Shown here in pieces: positions 25,749 to 35,281 of a stretch of 64,000 nucleotides of DNA (position 1 is the first letter of the stretch; each line of letters starts with the position of its first letter). A model generated the notes under the pieces. It was not told the DNA's origin, made no database searches, and saw nothing but the letters and a program-made list of their open reading frames with translations. Position numbers and translations under genes: made by a program. The stretch is from positions 16,010-80,009 of the forward strand of contig CAYPET010000010.1 in the NCBI GenBank assembly GCA_964409905.1, read 5' to 3'. The stretch comes from JAGNRR01 sp964409905 (GTDB lineage Bacteria > Bacteroidota > Bacteroidia > Chitinophagales > Chitinophagaceae).

Positions 25749-26867
25749 TTAGTGCTCTAAGGTTTTGATACTGCGACCAATACGATTCCAACGAATGCCT
25801 TTAGGTCCATAACTGAACCAAATAAACCAGGCCTTGCCTACAATGTGGTCTTCGGGCACAAAACCCCAATAGCGCGAATCCAGTGAGTTGTGTCGATTAT
25901 CGCCCATCATCCAATAATAATTCATTGCAAAAGTATATTCAGTTGCAACCTTGCCGTCAATGAGTATTTGATTGTTTTGAGCACTCAGTTCGTGCCCTTC
26001 ATACTCGCGGATAATGGTTTTGTAAAGGGCAATATTATCAACGCTTAATTTAACTGTACGTCCTTTGGCCGGAATCCAAATGGGCCCATAAAAGTCGCTG
26101 TTGAATTTAAAGTGGGCCGTGTCAGAAGGGAAAGCCTGCGGATCAGCTACCTTGTCGGTAATTCCCTGTACTTCATTAATCAGTTGAATTTCAATACCAG
26201 GTATTTTCTTCAAAGCAGCTACATCATCATCAGTCAAAGAGTAGTGATTCATAATAGGCTGATTGTAAGCATCTGTAAGCGGATAAATGTCCAGCTCGCT
26301 CAATATTTCTGCATTCACGGCCCTGCCTGTTGCAGTGGATACATAATAGTTAAATTGTCTAAATTTAGGGTCATAGCCCTTTTCACCATTTACATATAAC
26401 ACACCATTGCGAACTTCAAGGGTATCGCCAGGCAGGCCAACGCAACGTTTAATATAATTGTCTTTTTTATCTACCGGGCGATTGTCAACCTTGTCCTGAG
26501 GATAATTAAATACCACATCGTCATAACGATTGATGTGGCTGAATCCGGGCAAACGTTTATAACCCCATTGAATGGCTTCGGAATAAGATTTACCTCCAAT
26601 GATGGGCATTACATTGTGTACAAAAGGAAATGATAATGGCGTCATGGGTATACGAGGTCCGTAATGCATTTTGCTGACAAATAAATAATCATTTACCATT
26701 AAGGATTTTTCCATGGACGGGGTAGGAATGGTGTAGGCTTCAAATAAAAAAGTACGAATCAAGGTTGCCGCCACTACTGCAAATAAACCTGCATCAAGCC
26801 ATTCACGTAACACTGATTTCTTTTTCCCTGTCTCTTTCTCTTTCTTCTTCCAAAATTGAAGATTCAT
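25749..26867 (-). CDS. lepB: Signal peptidase I
   Basis: 372 residues from ATG 26867; a longer TTG frame from 26888 overlaps the promoter element. An N-terminal membrane helix (about 25-45) is followed by the catalytic serine Ser51 in TIPTPSMEKSL, the general-base lysine Lys140 in NYIKRCVGLPGD and the conserved MMGDNRHNSLDSRYWG. It cleaves signal peptides of exported proteins at the outer face of the inner membrane. It is longer than E. coli-type proteases because of an insert between boxes D and E (about 165-290), common in Bacteroidota. Upstream gene of the cytochrome c pair. Confidence 0.95.
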   Translation of the reverse strand: MNLQFWKKKEKETGKKKSVLREWLDAGLFAVVAATLIRTFLFEAYTIPTPSMEKSLMVNDYLFVSKMHYGPRIPMTPLSFPFVHNVMPIIGGKSYSEAIQWGYKRLPGFSHINRYDDVVFNYPQDKVDNRPVDKKDNYIKRCVGLPGDTLEVRNGVLYVNGEKGYDPKFRQFNYYVSTATGRAVNAEILSELDIYPLTDAYNQPIMNHYSLTDDDVAALKKIPGIEIQLINEVQGITDKVADPQAFPSDTAHFKFNSDFYGPIWIPAKGRTVKLSVDNIALYKTIIREYEGHELSAQNNQILIDGKVATEYTFAMNYYWMMGDNRHNSLDSRYWGFVPEDHIVGKAWFIWFSYGPKGIRWNRIGRSIKTLEH

Positions 26868-26885
26868 AAGCTTAAAATTGTGGTT

Positions 26886-26893
26886 CAAATGTA
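26886..26893 (-). promoter_or_regulatory. TAnnTTTG promoter element for lepB
   Basis: TACATTTG on the minus strand, 18 bases before ATG 26867. It coincides with the TTG of the longer frame, ruling that start out. Confidence 0.6.
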
Positions 26894-26988
26894 GTAGTTA
26901 GCTTTCATAATAACATCTTAATTGCGCCCTAATAGGAGAATAACTTTATTAATAGGTGCATATAGCTGATGACTGGTATGGGATTTTT

Positions 26989-29025
26989 TTATGGGTCTAC
27001 ATCAATGGTGACGCTAACAGATCCAAAATTTCGGAGGCTGGTGAGTTCATTCACTGCTGCGTATATTTTTTCTTTTATTCCTTGTATGCTGGCCGGAGTT
27101 GTTGGCAGCTTAACCAGCACTTCCTGTAAATATTGATTCCGAATGCGTGAAATGGGTGGTTCGGTAGGGCCAATTAAATGAATATTATCTAACTGATATA
27201 ACGCATCTACTAACTTCATTGCAGCCGTTTGGCAGGTTTGCTTGTCTTTGTTTTTTATAGTGCAACGAATCAGTTTACAAAATGGCGGATATACAAAGTC
27301 GTGCCTATGCTGCTCTTCTAGTTTATAGAATGCTTCATAATCATGCGCCTTCACCAACTGAATGATAGGGTGGGTGGAGCGTTGCGTTTGAATGAGCACT
27401 TTGCCTTGATTATCCTTACGTCCTGCACGGCCGCTCACTTGTTCCAATAGTTGGAATACTTTCTCGTTTACACGATAATCCGGAAAAGCCAATAGGCTAT
27501 CGGCGCTTAATACGCCAACCAGATTAACATGTTCAAAGTCTAGGCCTTTTACTACCATTTGTGTTCCGACGAGGATATCTATCTGACGATGTTCAAATGC
27601 CGTGATTAACTCTTTGTATTTGTTTTTTTGTTTGAGCGCATCCCAATCGAATCTGGCTACTCTGGCATGTGGAAATAATTGCTGAATGGCCTCCTCTATT
27701 TTTTCAGTTCCAAAACTTTTGGTCGTTATCTGGTTGCTATTACAACTAGGGCATACGGGGAAAAAAGGATAAACGCTGCCACAGTAGTGACAGTGTAGTT
27801 TATCGGTTAGTTTGTGGTAAGTCAACGAAACGTCGCAATGCTCGCAATGAGGCACAAAACCGCAAGACTGGCAAATGATAAATGGAGAATAACCTCTTCG
27901 GTTTTGAAACAAGATAATTTGCTTTCTTTCTGTTAGTGATTTTTTCATTTCAGCAACAAGTGCGTCTGAAAAGAGCCCGTTCATTTGCTTAAGCTCGTAG
28001 GCTTTTTTCAAATCAATAATTTGCACTTCTGGCATTTCGCCTTCGCCAAAGCGCTCATTAAGCTCAACCAGTGCAAATTTTTTATTTGCGGCATTATAAT
28101 AGGTCGTTAGTGCAGGTGTTGCGCTGCCTAAAATTACATTGGCGTGCATGCGCTTTGCCAGGACAAGGGCAGTATCACGTGCCTGATATCTCGGTGCCGG
28201 GTCCTGTTGTTTAAAAGAATTGTCATGTTCCTCATCAATGATGATTAAACCCAACTTTACAAAAGGCAACAAGAGAGCGGAGCGAGCTCCTAATACAATT
28301 TTACATTCTCCGGACAATGTTTTTTGCCAAATTTCCACCCGTTCCTGATTGCCAAATCGGGAGTGATAAATACCGATTTGATTGCCGAATTTCGCCTGCA
28401 ATCGTTTGATTATCTGAGCCGTTAGGGCAATTTCGGGCAATAAGTACAAAACCTGTTTGCCTTGCTGCAATGTTTTTTCAATCAATTGAAAGTAAATGTG
28501 GGTTTTGCCACTGCCGGTTACGCCTTTGAGCAATACGGTTTTATTATTTTCAAAGTGACCGCTGATTTCCCTAAGCGCTTGCTGCTGCCCGGGGCTCAGA
28601 GTTTCGTCAGTAATATTTTTTCTGCCACTGAAATGAATTCTATCTTCGGGGACTACATCCAATCGAAAAATACCTTTTTGCACCATCGATTTTAAAATGG
28701 CGCTGCTAGCTTCAGCGTTGGCCAGCAATTTGTTTTGGTATACAACTTCATCACGCTGGGCGAGCTGCAAAAACTGCAGCAGTACGTTTTGTTGCTTTGG
28801 CGCTTTTTCGAGTTCATTCAGTAATTCTTCCAGCAAGCTGTCATCAGAAAATTTTGCCTCCATTTCAACGATTTTCTCAAATTTTGGGATAAAGCGGTCG
28901 GTAAGTTTTTGATGAACCTCTATATAACCTTTGTCAAGTAAAGAGGAAATTATTTTACGAGCAGATGCCTGCGGAAAAATCTTTTGAATTTCGCTTAGTT
29001 TAAATCCCGAAGCTTTTTTGCTCAT
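26989..29025 (-). CDS. priA: Primosomal protein N' (PriA) lacking the N-terminal DNA-binding domain
   Basis: Replication-restart helicase, 678 residues. The superfamily 2 helicase core is intact: Walker A GVTGSGKTHIY, DEEHDNSFKQ, GSATPALTTY, then the zinc region with CQSCGFVPHCEHC, CHYCGSVYPFFPVCPSC, and motifs V/VI (GTQMVVKGLDFEHV, QVSGRAGR). The frame begins directly at the winged-helix segment (LSEIQKIFPQASARKIISSLLDKG); the 3' DNA-end-binding domain of about 140 residues found in other PriA proteins is absent. A promoter element sits five bases before the ATG and atpD's promoter is about 200 bases away, so no room exists for the missing part. Confidence 0.88.
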   Translation of the reverse strand: MSKKASGFKLSEIQKIFPQASARKIISSLLDKGYIEVHQKLTDRFIPKFEKIVEMEAKFSDDSLLEELLNELEKAPKQQNVLLQFLQLAQRDEVVYQNKLLANAEASSAILKSMVQKGIFRLDVVPEDRIHFSGRKNITDETLSPGQQQALREISGHFENNKTVLLKGVTGSGKTHIYFQLIEKTLQQGKQVLYLLPEIALTAQIIKRLQAKFGNQIGIYHSRFGNQERVEIWQKTLSGECKIVLGARSALLLPFVKLGLIIIDEEHDNSFKQQDPAPRYQARDTALVLAKRMHANVILGSATPALTTYYNAANKKFALVELNERFGEGEMPEVQIIDLKKAYELKQMNGLFSDALVAEMKKSLTERKQIILFQNRRGYSPFIICQSCGFVPHCEHCDVSLTYHKLTDKLHCHYCGSVYPFFPVCPSCNSNQITTKSFGTEKIEEAIQQLFPHARVARFDWDALKQKNKYKELITAFEHRQIDILVGTQMVVKGLDFEHVNLVGVLSADSLLAFPDYRVNEKVFQLLEQVSGRAGRKDNQGKVLIQTQRSTHPIIQLVKAHDYEAFYKLEEQHRHDFVYPPFCKLIRCTIKNKDKQTCQTAAMKLVDALYQLDNIHLIGPTEPPISRIRNQYLQEVLVKLPTTPASIQGIKEKIYAAVNELTSLRNFGSVSVTIDVDP

Positions 29026-29030
29026 TGCCT

Positions 29031-29038
29031 CAAATATA
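29031..29038 (-). promoter_or_regulatory. TAnnTTTG promoter element for priA
   Basis: TATATTTG on the minus strand, five bases before the ATG at 29025. It supports the short form of PriA being the real product. Confidence 0.55.
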
Positions 29039-29230
29039 TTGTCAGAAAATCACTAAATGCTGTACAAAAGCAAAACTTTAGCATGCCTTAGTTATTTTAT
29101 TTATACAGAATACTCCAAGTTCCATACTTGTTTAGTGTCCTTTTGGGAATTAACTGTTAACAACTATGATGTAGTCTAAATTTATGGTGAATATTACTCG
29201 TAAATATTCAAATATTAGCCATTGGGGTTT

Positions 29231-29238
29231 TACTTTTG
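29231..29238 (+). promoter_or_regulatory. TAnnTTTG promoter element for atpD-atpC
   Basis: TACTTTTG followed by CGCC, 29 bases before the atpD ATG at 29268. It lies inside the longer reading frame beginning at 29184. Confidence 0.65.
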
Positions 29239-29267
29239 CGCCACATTTAGAAAAACACCTATTTACA

Positions 29268-30764
29268 ATGGCAAATACAGGTAAAATAAAACAAATTATT
29301 GGAGCGGTAATCGACGTAAGCTTTGAAGGCGCTGAATTACCACAAATTTTAAACGCACTAGAGATTAAAAGAGTAGATGGATCAACCTTGGTATTAGAGG
29401 TGCAGCAACATCTTGGTGAAGATAGTGTCCGTTGTATTGCAATGGAGGGAACAGAAGGGCTTACACGCAACATGGACGTAGTGGATACAGGTGCGCCTAT
29501 AGCTATGCCTGTTGGAGACAACATCAAAGGGCGTTTGTTTAATGTTACCGGAGATGCCATTGATGGATTGCCACAGCCTAGTAAAGTGGGCGGGCGACCG
29601 ATTCACGCAAATCCTCCTGCATTCGAACACTTGAGTACAGCTTCCGAGGTGCTTTTTACAGGTATTAAAGTAATTGACTTGATTGAGCCTTATGCAAAAG
29701 GTGGTAAAATCGGATTATTTGGCGGTGCTGGTGTAGGTAAAACAGTATTGATTCAAGAGTTGATTAACAACATTGCCAAAGGGCATGGAGGTCTTTCGGT
29801 ATTTGCAGGTGTAGGTGAGCGTACTCGTGAAGGGAACGACTTGCTTCGTGAGATGATTGAGGCCGGTATTATGAACTATGGTGCAGACTTTAAGCATGGT
29901 ATGGAAGATGGTAACTGGGATTTGGATAAAGTGGATATCAAAGGCTTAGAAGATAGTAAGGCGACATTCGTATTTGGTCAGATGAACGAGCCACCTGGAG
30001 CGCGCGCGCGTGTGGCGTTGAGTGGTCTTACGGTTGCAGAGTATTTCCGTGATGGCGATGGCGAAGGTCAAGGTAAGGATATCCTTTTCTTCGTTGATAA
30101 TATTTTCCGTTTTACTCAGGCTGGTTCTGAGGTGTCAGCACTTTTAGGTCGTATGCCTTCTGCGGTGGGTTATCAGCCTACATTGGCTACTGAAATGGGA
30201 TTAATGCAAGAGCGTATTACTTCTACTAAAAACGGTTCTATTACCTCTGTACAGGCAGTATATGTACCTGCGGATGACCTTACTGATCCGGCTCCGGCAA
30301 CCACCTTTGCACACTTGGATGCAACCACGGTATTGTCTCGTAAGATTGCGGATTTAGGTATTTATCCTGCCGTGGATCCGTTAGATTCTACTTCGCGCAT
30401 TTTGACTGCAGATATTGTAGGTGAAGCGCACTATAAATGTGCTCAAGACGTAAAAATGATTTTACAGCGTTATAAGGAATTGCAAGATATTATCGCGATT
30501 TTGGGTATGGATGAGTTAAGTGAAGAAGATAAGTTAACAGTAAGCCGTGCACGTCGTGTACAACGTTTCTTATCACAGCCTTTCCACGTAGCCGAGCAGT
30601 TTACAGGTTTACAAGGTGTATTAGTACCAATCGAAGAAACAATCCGTGGCTTTAACATGATTATGGATGGAGAAGTGGATGAATATCCTGAAGCAGCATT
30701 CAACCTTGTTGGTACTATTGACGATGCGATTGCCAAAGGAAAGAAAATGATGGCAGAAGCCTAA
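29268..30764 (+). CDS. atpD: F0F1 ATP synthase subunit beta
   Basis: 498 residues from MANTGKIKQIIGAVIDVSF, the conserved start of the family; a frame extending to 29184 crosses the promoter and is rejected. Catalytic P-loop GGAGVGKTVLIQEL, the catalytic glutamate in GVGERTREGNDL, DELSEEDKLTVSRARR (DELSEED lever) and FLSQPFHVAEQFTG are all present. It forms the catalytic sites of the F1 hexamer at the cytoplasmic side of the membrane. Only atpC follows; the remaining ATP synthase genes are not in this window, as is usual in Bacteroidota. Confidence 0.98.
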   Translation: MANTGKIKQIIGAVIDVSFEGAELPQILNALEIKRVDGSTLVLEVQQHLGEDSVRCIAMEGTEGLTRNMDVVDTGAPIAMPVGDNIKGRLFNVTGDAIDGLPQPSKVGGRPIHANPPAFEHLSTASEVLFTGIKVIDLIEPYAKGGKIGLFGGAGVGKTVLIQELINNIAKGHGGLSVFAGVGERTREGNDLLREMIEAGIMNYGADFKHGMEDGNWDLDKVDIKGLEDSKATFVFGQMNEPPGARARVALSGLTVAEYFRDGDGEGQGKDILFFVDNIFRFTQAGSEVSALLGRMPSAVGYQPTLATEMGLMQERITSTKNGSITSVQAVYVPADDLTDPAPATTFAHLDATTVLSRKIADLGIYPAVDPLDSTSRILTADIVGEAHYKCAQDVKMILQRYKELQDIIAILGMDELSEEDKLTVSRARRVQRFLSQPFHVAEQFTGLQGVLVPIEETIRGFNMIMDGEVDEYPEAAFNLVGTIDDAIAKGKKMMAEA

Positions 30765-30797
30765 TACTTATAATTAAGAGGAACAATAACTTAGATT

Positions 30798-31049
30798 ATG
30801 CAGCTTGACATTTTAACACCCGAAAAGAAGATTTACGAAGGCGAAGTTTACGGTATTTATTTGCCTGGTGTTCAGGGATACTTCGAAATTCTCGATAAGC
30901 ATGCTCCCATGGTTGCTGCACTCGGAGAAGGTGAAATGAAAATCCTGAAAGATAAATCTACTCATGAATTATATACAATCCGTGGTGGTTTTCTTGAAAT
31001 GAACAACAACAAAGCTGTGGTACTGATAGAAGGTGCAGAAAAGAAATAG
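30798..31049 (+). CDS. atpC: F0F1 ATP synthase subunit epsilon
   Basis: 83 residues: only the N-terminal beta-sandwich (LDILTPEKKIYEGEVYGIYLPGVQGYFEILDKHAPMVAAL) is present. The C-terminal helical hairpin that inhibits rotation in E. coli is missing, as in many Bacteroidota. Subunit of the central stalk. It starts 33 bases after atpD and shares its promoter; a terminator follows. Confidence 0.95.
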   Translation: MQLDILTPEKKIYEGEVYGIYLPGVQGYFEILDKHAPMVAALGEGEMKILKDKSTHELYTIRGGFLEMNNNKAVVLIEGAEKK

Positions 31050-31072
31050 TTCGATTGAATAAATTGATACTG

Positions 31073-31107
31073 AAAGGCTTTACTGATATGTAAAGCCTTT
31101 CTTTTTT
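31073..31107 (+). terminator. Rho-independent terminator after atpC
   Basis: AAAGGCTTTAC (31073-31083), loop TGATAT, GTAAAGCCTTT (31090-31100), then CTTTTTT. The A-rich left side may let it serve the convergent VIT/CCC1 gene as well. Confidence 0.9.
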
Positions 31108-31822
31108 AGCCAAGGTTTACGTTGAATAAATAGCCTACAAGCGCGGTTAGTCCCATAGCGACAGTGCCCCAAAAAGTCACCCGAAGAATCGCTTTGTAAA
31201 TATTAGAGCCACCCGTTTTGGCTGAAGTAATACCAAGCACTATTAGAAAGAGTATAGCAGATCCGTATAAATAATACTCTAAGTTTTTTAGAGGCATAAA
31301 AATGGTCACTAAGAAAGGTAGCAAACCTCCTAAAGTAAAGGCCGTTCCTGATGTGAATGCTGCTTGTATTGGTTTGGCCTGACTAATATCATTAATGCCT
31401 AATTCGTCGCGAATATGAGCCCCTAAGGCGTCATGGGCAGTAAGTTCCTCGGCAACAATAAGAGCTGTTTCTTTTTTTAGGCCTCTTTGCTCGTAGATCT
31501 GAGCTAAAAGTTCTAGCTCCAATTCAGGTGTTTCGGCAAGCTCTATTTTTTCGCGTTCAATATCAGCCTTTTCGACATCGGTCTGCGAGCTGACCGAAAC
31601 ATACTCTCCTGCCGCCATAGATAAGGCTCCGGCTACTAGGCCAGCAAGTATGGCCAAAACAACAGGTGCTCGCAAATCGCTAGCAGCTGCAACGCCTATT
31701 GCCAAACTGGCTGTAGATAATATACCATCATTGGCACCTAATACGGCTGCCCTTAGCCAGTTGCTTCTGTGTATGTAATGTTTTTCTAGATAATTATCTA
31801 TTGTAGTTTGATGCTGTTGCAT
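31106..31822 (-). CDS. VIT1/CCC1-family iron/manganese transporter
   Basis: 238 residues with about five membrane helices: LRAAVLGANDGILSTASLAIGVAAA near 23-47, VAGALSMAAGEYVSVSSQTDVEKAD (helix 2 plus the conserved MAAGEYVSVxSQ motif) and three C-terminal helices (about 155-235). The cytoplasmic loop between helices 2 and 3 is Glu-rich (EREKIELAETPELELELL), the metal-binding part of VIT proteins. It probably moves Fe(II)/Mn(II) out of the cytoplasm. It stands alone, convergent with atpC. Confidence 0.9.
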   Translation of the reverse strand: MQQHQTTIDNYLEKHYIHRSNWLRAAVLGANDGILSTASLAIGVAAASDLRAPVVLAILAGLVAGALSMAAGEYVSVSSQTDVEKADIEREKIELAETPELELELLAQIYEQRGLKKETALIVAEELTAHDALGAHIRDELGINDISQAKPIQAAFTSGTAFTLGGLLPFLVTIFMPLKNLEYYLYGSAILFLIVLGITSAKTGGSNIYKAILRVTFWGTVAMGLTALVGYLFNVNLG

Positions 31823-32140
31823 GATTAAATTAATTTATTAATTTCACTGAAGTTCTAATTTACTTGTGAATAATAGCATAGCTTAATTGGATACTTGTAT
31901 GAAAGTAAACAATTTTAAATTACAGCTTATTGCTTGTATGTTGAACTTTTTATTATGAGTATTGTTTCGTTAAGCAGTTACTTTACAAAATTCTATTTAA
32001 ATAAGCATAATATACTCTGATTAATCGCATGCCACTCCAATTTTACTATTGAGCACTGTATCTGAAAAGTGCTTAACCGGTAAAGTGCTTGATTAATAAA
32101 AGGACACTCTCAGATATATTATTCGTTTATCAGAGCAGCA
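31823..32140. other. AT-rich intergenic region without a recognisable gene
   Basis: About 318 bases between the starts/ends of two minus-strand genes. No open frame with a family resemblance, no tRNA and no exact TAnnTTTG element before the VIT/CCC1 start were found. It may contain the unrecognised promoter of the VIT gene and the purL terminator. Confidence 0.5.
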
Positions 32141-34342
32141 TTAATTTAAGGCATTCTCAAGAGCAACTTGATAAGGATAGATAAATTCATCGGTGGTGCC
32201 CCATTCTTCATTTTGGATAACAATGTTTTTTGCAGTTACCACACCAAGTTTTTCGAAATTAACCGAGGCTAACACTTTCTCAAAGTCATTTATCTTATCT
32301 GGCGATACTGAAACAATAACTCTGGACTGACTTTCGCCAAATAGGAAAGCATCTTTGCGAATACCTTCTTTACATTGAATATCAAATCCAAGTTTACGGT
32401 CTTTGGCACTTTCCATTAGACTGACAAACAATCCGCCGTCACTGACGTCGTGAGCACTTTGGATGAGATTTTTTGCTACTAATTCTCGAGTAATTTTTTG
32501 TATTTCAAATTCTTCTTCTAAATCAAAATGAGGAGCCGGACTAAACTTAATACCTTGAATATTATATAGGTATTCCGAACTATTGATATCGTTGCGTGAT
32601 TGACCTAATAGATAAATTGCATCCCCCTCTTGTTTGAAATCTAAAGTCATGCGTGTTTCTATATCTTCTAATAAACCAATCATACCGATAGTAGGGGTAG
32701 GGTGTACAGCTCCATCTGGAGATTGGTTGTAAAAGCTCACATTGCCACCTGTGACTGGTGTGTCGAATTTTATACATGCTTCGCCCATACCCTCCAAGGC
32801 TTTTACGAATTGATAGTAGACCTCGGGGTTATATGGGTTACCAAAATTCAGGCAGTTGGTGATAGCCAAGGGTGTTGCACCTGTACAGGAGATATTGCGA
32901 GCACATTCGCTAACGGCAATTAAACCTCCTTGTTTGGGGTCAGCGTGCACGTAACGGCTATTGCAATCTACACTAACGGCCAATCCCTTTTCTGAACCTT
33001 TTACACGCATTACAGCAGCATCACTAGGTGCGTTGGTGCTGGCGTTGGCTGTCCCCACCATACTATCATATTGTTCATATACCCATTTTTTGCTACAGAT
33101 ATTGGGCAAGTCAAGCATTTTTTTTGCTACTTCTTTTAAGTTCGTAGGTTCTTCAATTTGAGCGATATCAAATGCTTTTACTTTTTCGAAATAAGCCGGT
33201 TCGCGGTATTCGCGGTCATATTGCGGAGCTCCTCCTCCTAATACCAAATGATCTGCGGATAACTTGGCGGCCAATTCTCCTTTGTGCCAAAACTCTAGCG
33301 TATCCCCTTCGGTAACTTCGCCGATTTGCTCACAGTGGATATCCCATTTGTCAAATATGCGTGTCATTTGAGCTTCGTGGCCTTTTTTTACAACAACCAA
33401 CATACGCTCCTGACTTTCGCTGCAGAGCATTTCCCAAGCTAGCATATCATCCTGTCTTGTCGGTACCTTATCCAAATTAATGCACATGCCATGCTTCCCT
33501 TTGGCACTCATTTCGCTGGTGCTACAGGCGATACCTGCTGCACCCATATCTTGCATGCCGATAATGCAGTCAGTTTCAAGTAGTTCCATACAGGCTTCCA
33601 TAAGTTTTTTCTCCTGAAACGGATCGCCCACCTGAACTGCAGGCAAATCTTTAGCGCTATCTTCATCAATATCAGCGCTGGCAAATGAGGCGCCGCCAAT
33701 TCCATCTTTACCAGTATCACTGCCTACGATGAATACCGGATTGCCAACACCATAAGAAATAGCCGATAGCGTTTTTCCGACCTTGGCAATTCCCACACTC
33801 ATAGCATTGACCAATGGATTGGTGTTATAACTTTCGTCAAAAAAGGTTTCACCAGCCACAGTCGGTACCCCAAAGCAGTTACCATAATGACCAATACCAG
33901 AGACTACACCTTTAAGTAAATGTTTTGTTTTGGCGTCTTGTAAGTTGCCAAAACGTAATGAGTTCAGTGTAGCAATAGGCCTCGCACCCATTGTGAATAT
34001 ATCGCGATGTATACCACCTACACCAGTGGCGGCACCTTGAAAAGGTTCAATGGCCGAAGGATGGTTGTGGCTTTCTATTTTAAACGAGCAAGCCAAACCA
34101 TCACCAATGTCAATCAATCCTGCATTTTCTTCACCTGCGGCGGCTAATACTCTACTGCCGGTTTTGGGGAGTTTTTTCAAATATTTAATTGAATTTTTAT
34201 AGCTACAGTGTTCGCTCCACATGACGCTGTATACGGCTGTTTCGGTAAAGTTTGGTGTGCGACCATGAAATTGCTTTATGGCTTCAAATTCATCTTCGGT
34301 TAGTCCGAGTTTCAGTGCTTGTTCTAGTGTAGCTTCTTGCAT
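32141..34342 (-). CDS. purL: Phosphoribosylformylglycinamidine synthase subunit PurL
   Basis: 733 residues: the small, separate PurL (the synthetase only), which needs PurS and PurQ made elsewhere. It catalyses ATP-dependent FGAR to FGAM conversion in purine synthesis. Motifs include MWSEHCSYKNSIKYLKKLP near the N terminus, AAGVGGIHRDIFTMGARPIA, GAAGIACSTSEM, and the second half TGGNVSFYNQS and AHDVSDGGLFVSLMES. The promoter element is 16 bases upstream of the ATG. No PurR-type operator could be recognised. Confidence 0.97.
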   Translation of the reverse strand: MQEATLEQALKLGLTEDEFEAIKQFHGRTPNFTETAVYSVMWSEHCSYKNSIKYLKKLPKTGSRVLAAAGEENAGLIDIGDGLACSFKIESHNHPSAIEPFQGAATGVGGIHRDIFTMGARPIATLNSLRFGNLQDAKTKHLLKGVVSGIGHYGNCFGVPTVAGETFFDESYNTNPLVNAMSVGIAKVGKTLSAISYGVGNPVFIVGSDTGKDGIGGASFASADIDEDSAKDLPAVQVGDPFQEKKLMEACMELLETDCIIGMQDMGAAGIACSTSEMSAKGKHGMCINLDKVPTRQDDMLAWEMLCSESQERMLVVVKKGHEAQMTRIFDKWDIHCEQIGEVTEGDTLEFWHKGELAAKLSADHLVLGGGAPQYDREYREPAYFEKVKAFDIAQIEEPTNLKEVAKKMLDLPNICSKKWVYEQYDSMVGTANASTNAPSDAAVMRVKGSEKGLAVSVDCNSRYVHADPKQGGLIAVSECARNISCTGATPLAITNCLNFGNPYNPEVYYQFVKALEGMGEACIKFDTPVTGGNVSFYNQSPDGAVHPTPTIGMIGLLEDIETRMTLDFKQEGDAIYLLGQSRNDINSSEYLYNIQGIKFSPAPHFDLEEEFEIQKITRELVAKNLIQSAHDVSDGGLFVSLMESAKDRKLGFDIQCKEGIRKDAFLFGESQSRVIVSVSPDKINDFEKVLASVNFEKLGVVTAKNIVIQNEEWGTTDEFIYPYQVALENALN

Positions 34343-34358
34343 AAGATTTATGAAAGCG

Positions 34359-34366
34359 CAAAGGTA
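34359..34366 (-). promoter_or_regulatory. TAnnTTTG promoter element for purL
   Basis: TACCTTTG followed by CGC on the minus strand, 16 bases before ATG 34342. Confidence 0.6.
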
Positions 34367-34416
34367 CTACTTGCTGAATTGGCTCGGAAATTTGCTACTG
34401 GCAAATTATGAACAAG

Positions 34417-34424
34417 TATTTTTG
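34417..34424 (+). promoter_or_regulatory. TAnnTTTG promoter element for the GlcNAc-kinase-like gene
   Basis: TATTTTTG with a TTTG 22 bases further upstream (34391-34394) as a candidate -33 box. The final G is the first base of the GTG at 34424, so the ATG at 34430 is the likely start. Confidence 0.6.
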
Positions 34425-34429
34425 TGCGT

Positions 34430-35281
34430 ATGCCAAAAAATATTCTGATAGCAGATAGTGGGAGCACCAAAACGGATTGGGTTTTAGTAAGTGAAAAAAG
34501 AAAACGAAGCTTTGCCACGCAGGGATTAAACCCCTATTTGCAGACTGCAGAAGACATGCTGCAAATTTTGCACAAGGAACTTAAAATAAAATCTGACGCA
34601 GCGAATGTAGATGCGGTATACTTCTACGGTGCCGGCATCAATAATCGCAATAGTGAAAAGCTTGTAATAAATGCATTGCAATCATTTTTTGAAACAAAAA
34701 AAATTGCTGCGGCAAGTGATTTGTTAGCATCGGCTCGCGCCACCTGTGTGGAGGGAAAGGGCATTGCCTGTATATTGGGCACTGGTAGTAATTCATGTTA
34801 TTATGACGGTAAGCGGATAAAATCCAAACTCCCTTCCTTGGGTTACGTATTAGGGGATGAGGGGAGTGGGAATCATATTGGCCGACGCCTATTGCAGCAT
34901 TATTTTCAGGGTATTATGGATCAGGAACTGGCATCAGCATTTGAGGAAATGTATGACGTCCAACTAGAAAATGTTTTGCAAAACGTGTATCGAAAACCCT
35001 TTGCAAATCGCTATTTAGCAAAGTTTGCCAAGTTTGCACTAGCCCATCGGGGGCATTATCTCATTGAAAATATTGTTGAAGATTGTCTGAATGAATTTTT
35101 TATGAATAATCTGCTACATTATAAACAGATACATAAAGTACCCTTGCATTTTAGCGGTTCGGTGGCCTATTATTTTCAAGATATAATCTCGCAATTGTGC
35201 CAGCAATACGAAATAAACCTAGGGGTAATCATTCAACGCCCCATCAACGAGTTGGTTGCATATCACAAAAAAGAAGGTTAA
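34430..35281 (+). CDS. BadF/BadG/BcrA/BcrD-type ATPase, N-acetylglucosamine-kinase-like
   Basis: 283 residues from MPKNILIADSGSTKTDW; a GTG two codons earlier overlaps the promoter. Actin-like ASKHA fold: phosphate-1 DSGSTKTDW (10-18), phosphate-2 ACILGTGSNSCYYDG and the conserved GDEGSGNHIGRRLLQ. Members phosphorylate N-acetylglucosamine or glucosamine, here plausibly in cell-wall recycling. The usual size is about 285, so it is complete. Its TAA overlaps the stop codon of a small minus-strand ORF at 35278. No sugar transporter or deacetylase gene is adjacent. Confidence 0.85.
   Translation: MPKNILIADSGSTKTDWVLVSEKRKRSFATQGLNPYLQTAEDMLQILHKELKIKSDAANVDAVYFYGAGINNRNSEKLVINALQSFFETKKIAAASDLLASARATCVEGKGIACILGTGSNSCYYDGKRIKSKLPSLGYVLGDEGSGNHIGRRLLQHYFQGIMDQELASAFEEMYDVQLENVLQNVYRKPFANRYLAKFAKFALAHRGHYLIENIVEDCLNEFFMNNLLHYKQIHKVPLHFSGSVAYYFQDIISQLCQQYEINLGVIIQRPINELVAYHKKEG

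Noticed and set aside
30798..31049. AtpC of only 83 residues looked truncated
   Set aside because: The missing C-terminal helices are absent in many Bacteroidota epsilon subunits, and the gene is followed by a normal terminator.
29268..31049. atpD-atpC separated from the other ATP synthase genes as a sign of rearrangement
   Set aside because: This split is usual in Bacteroidota.
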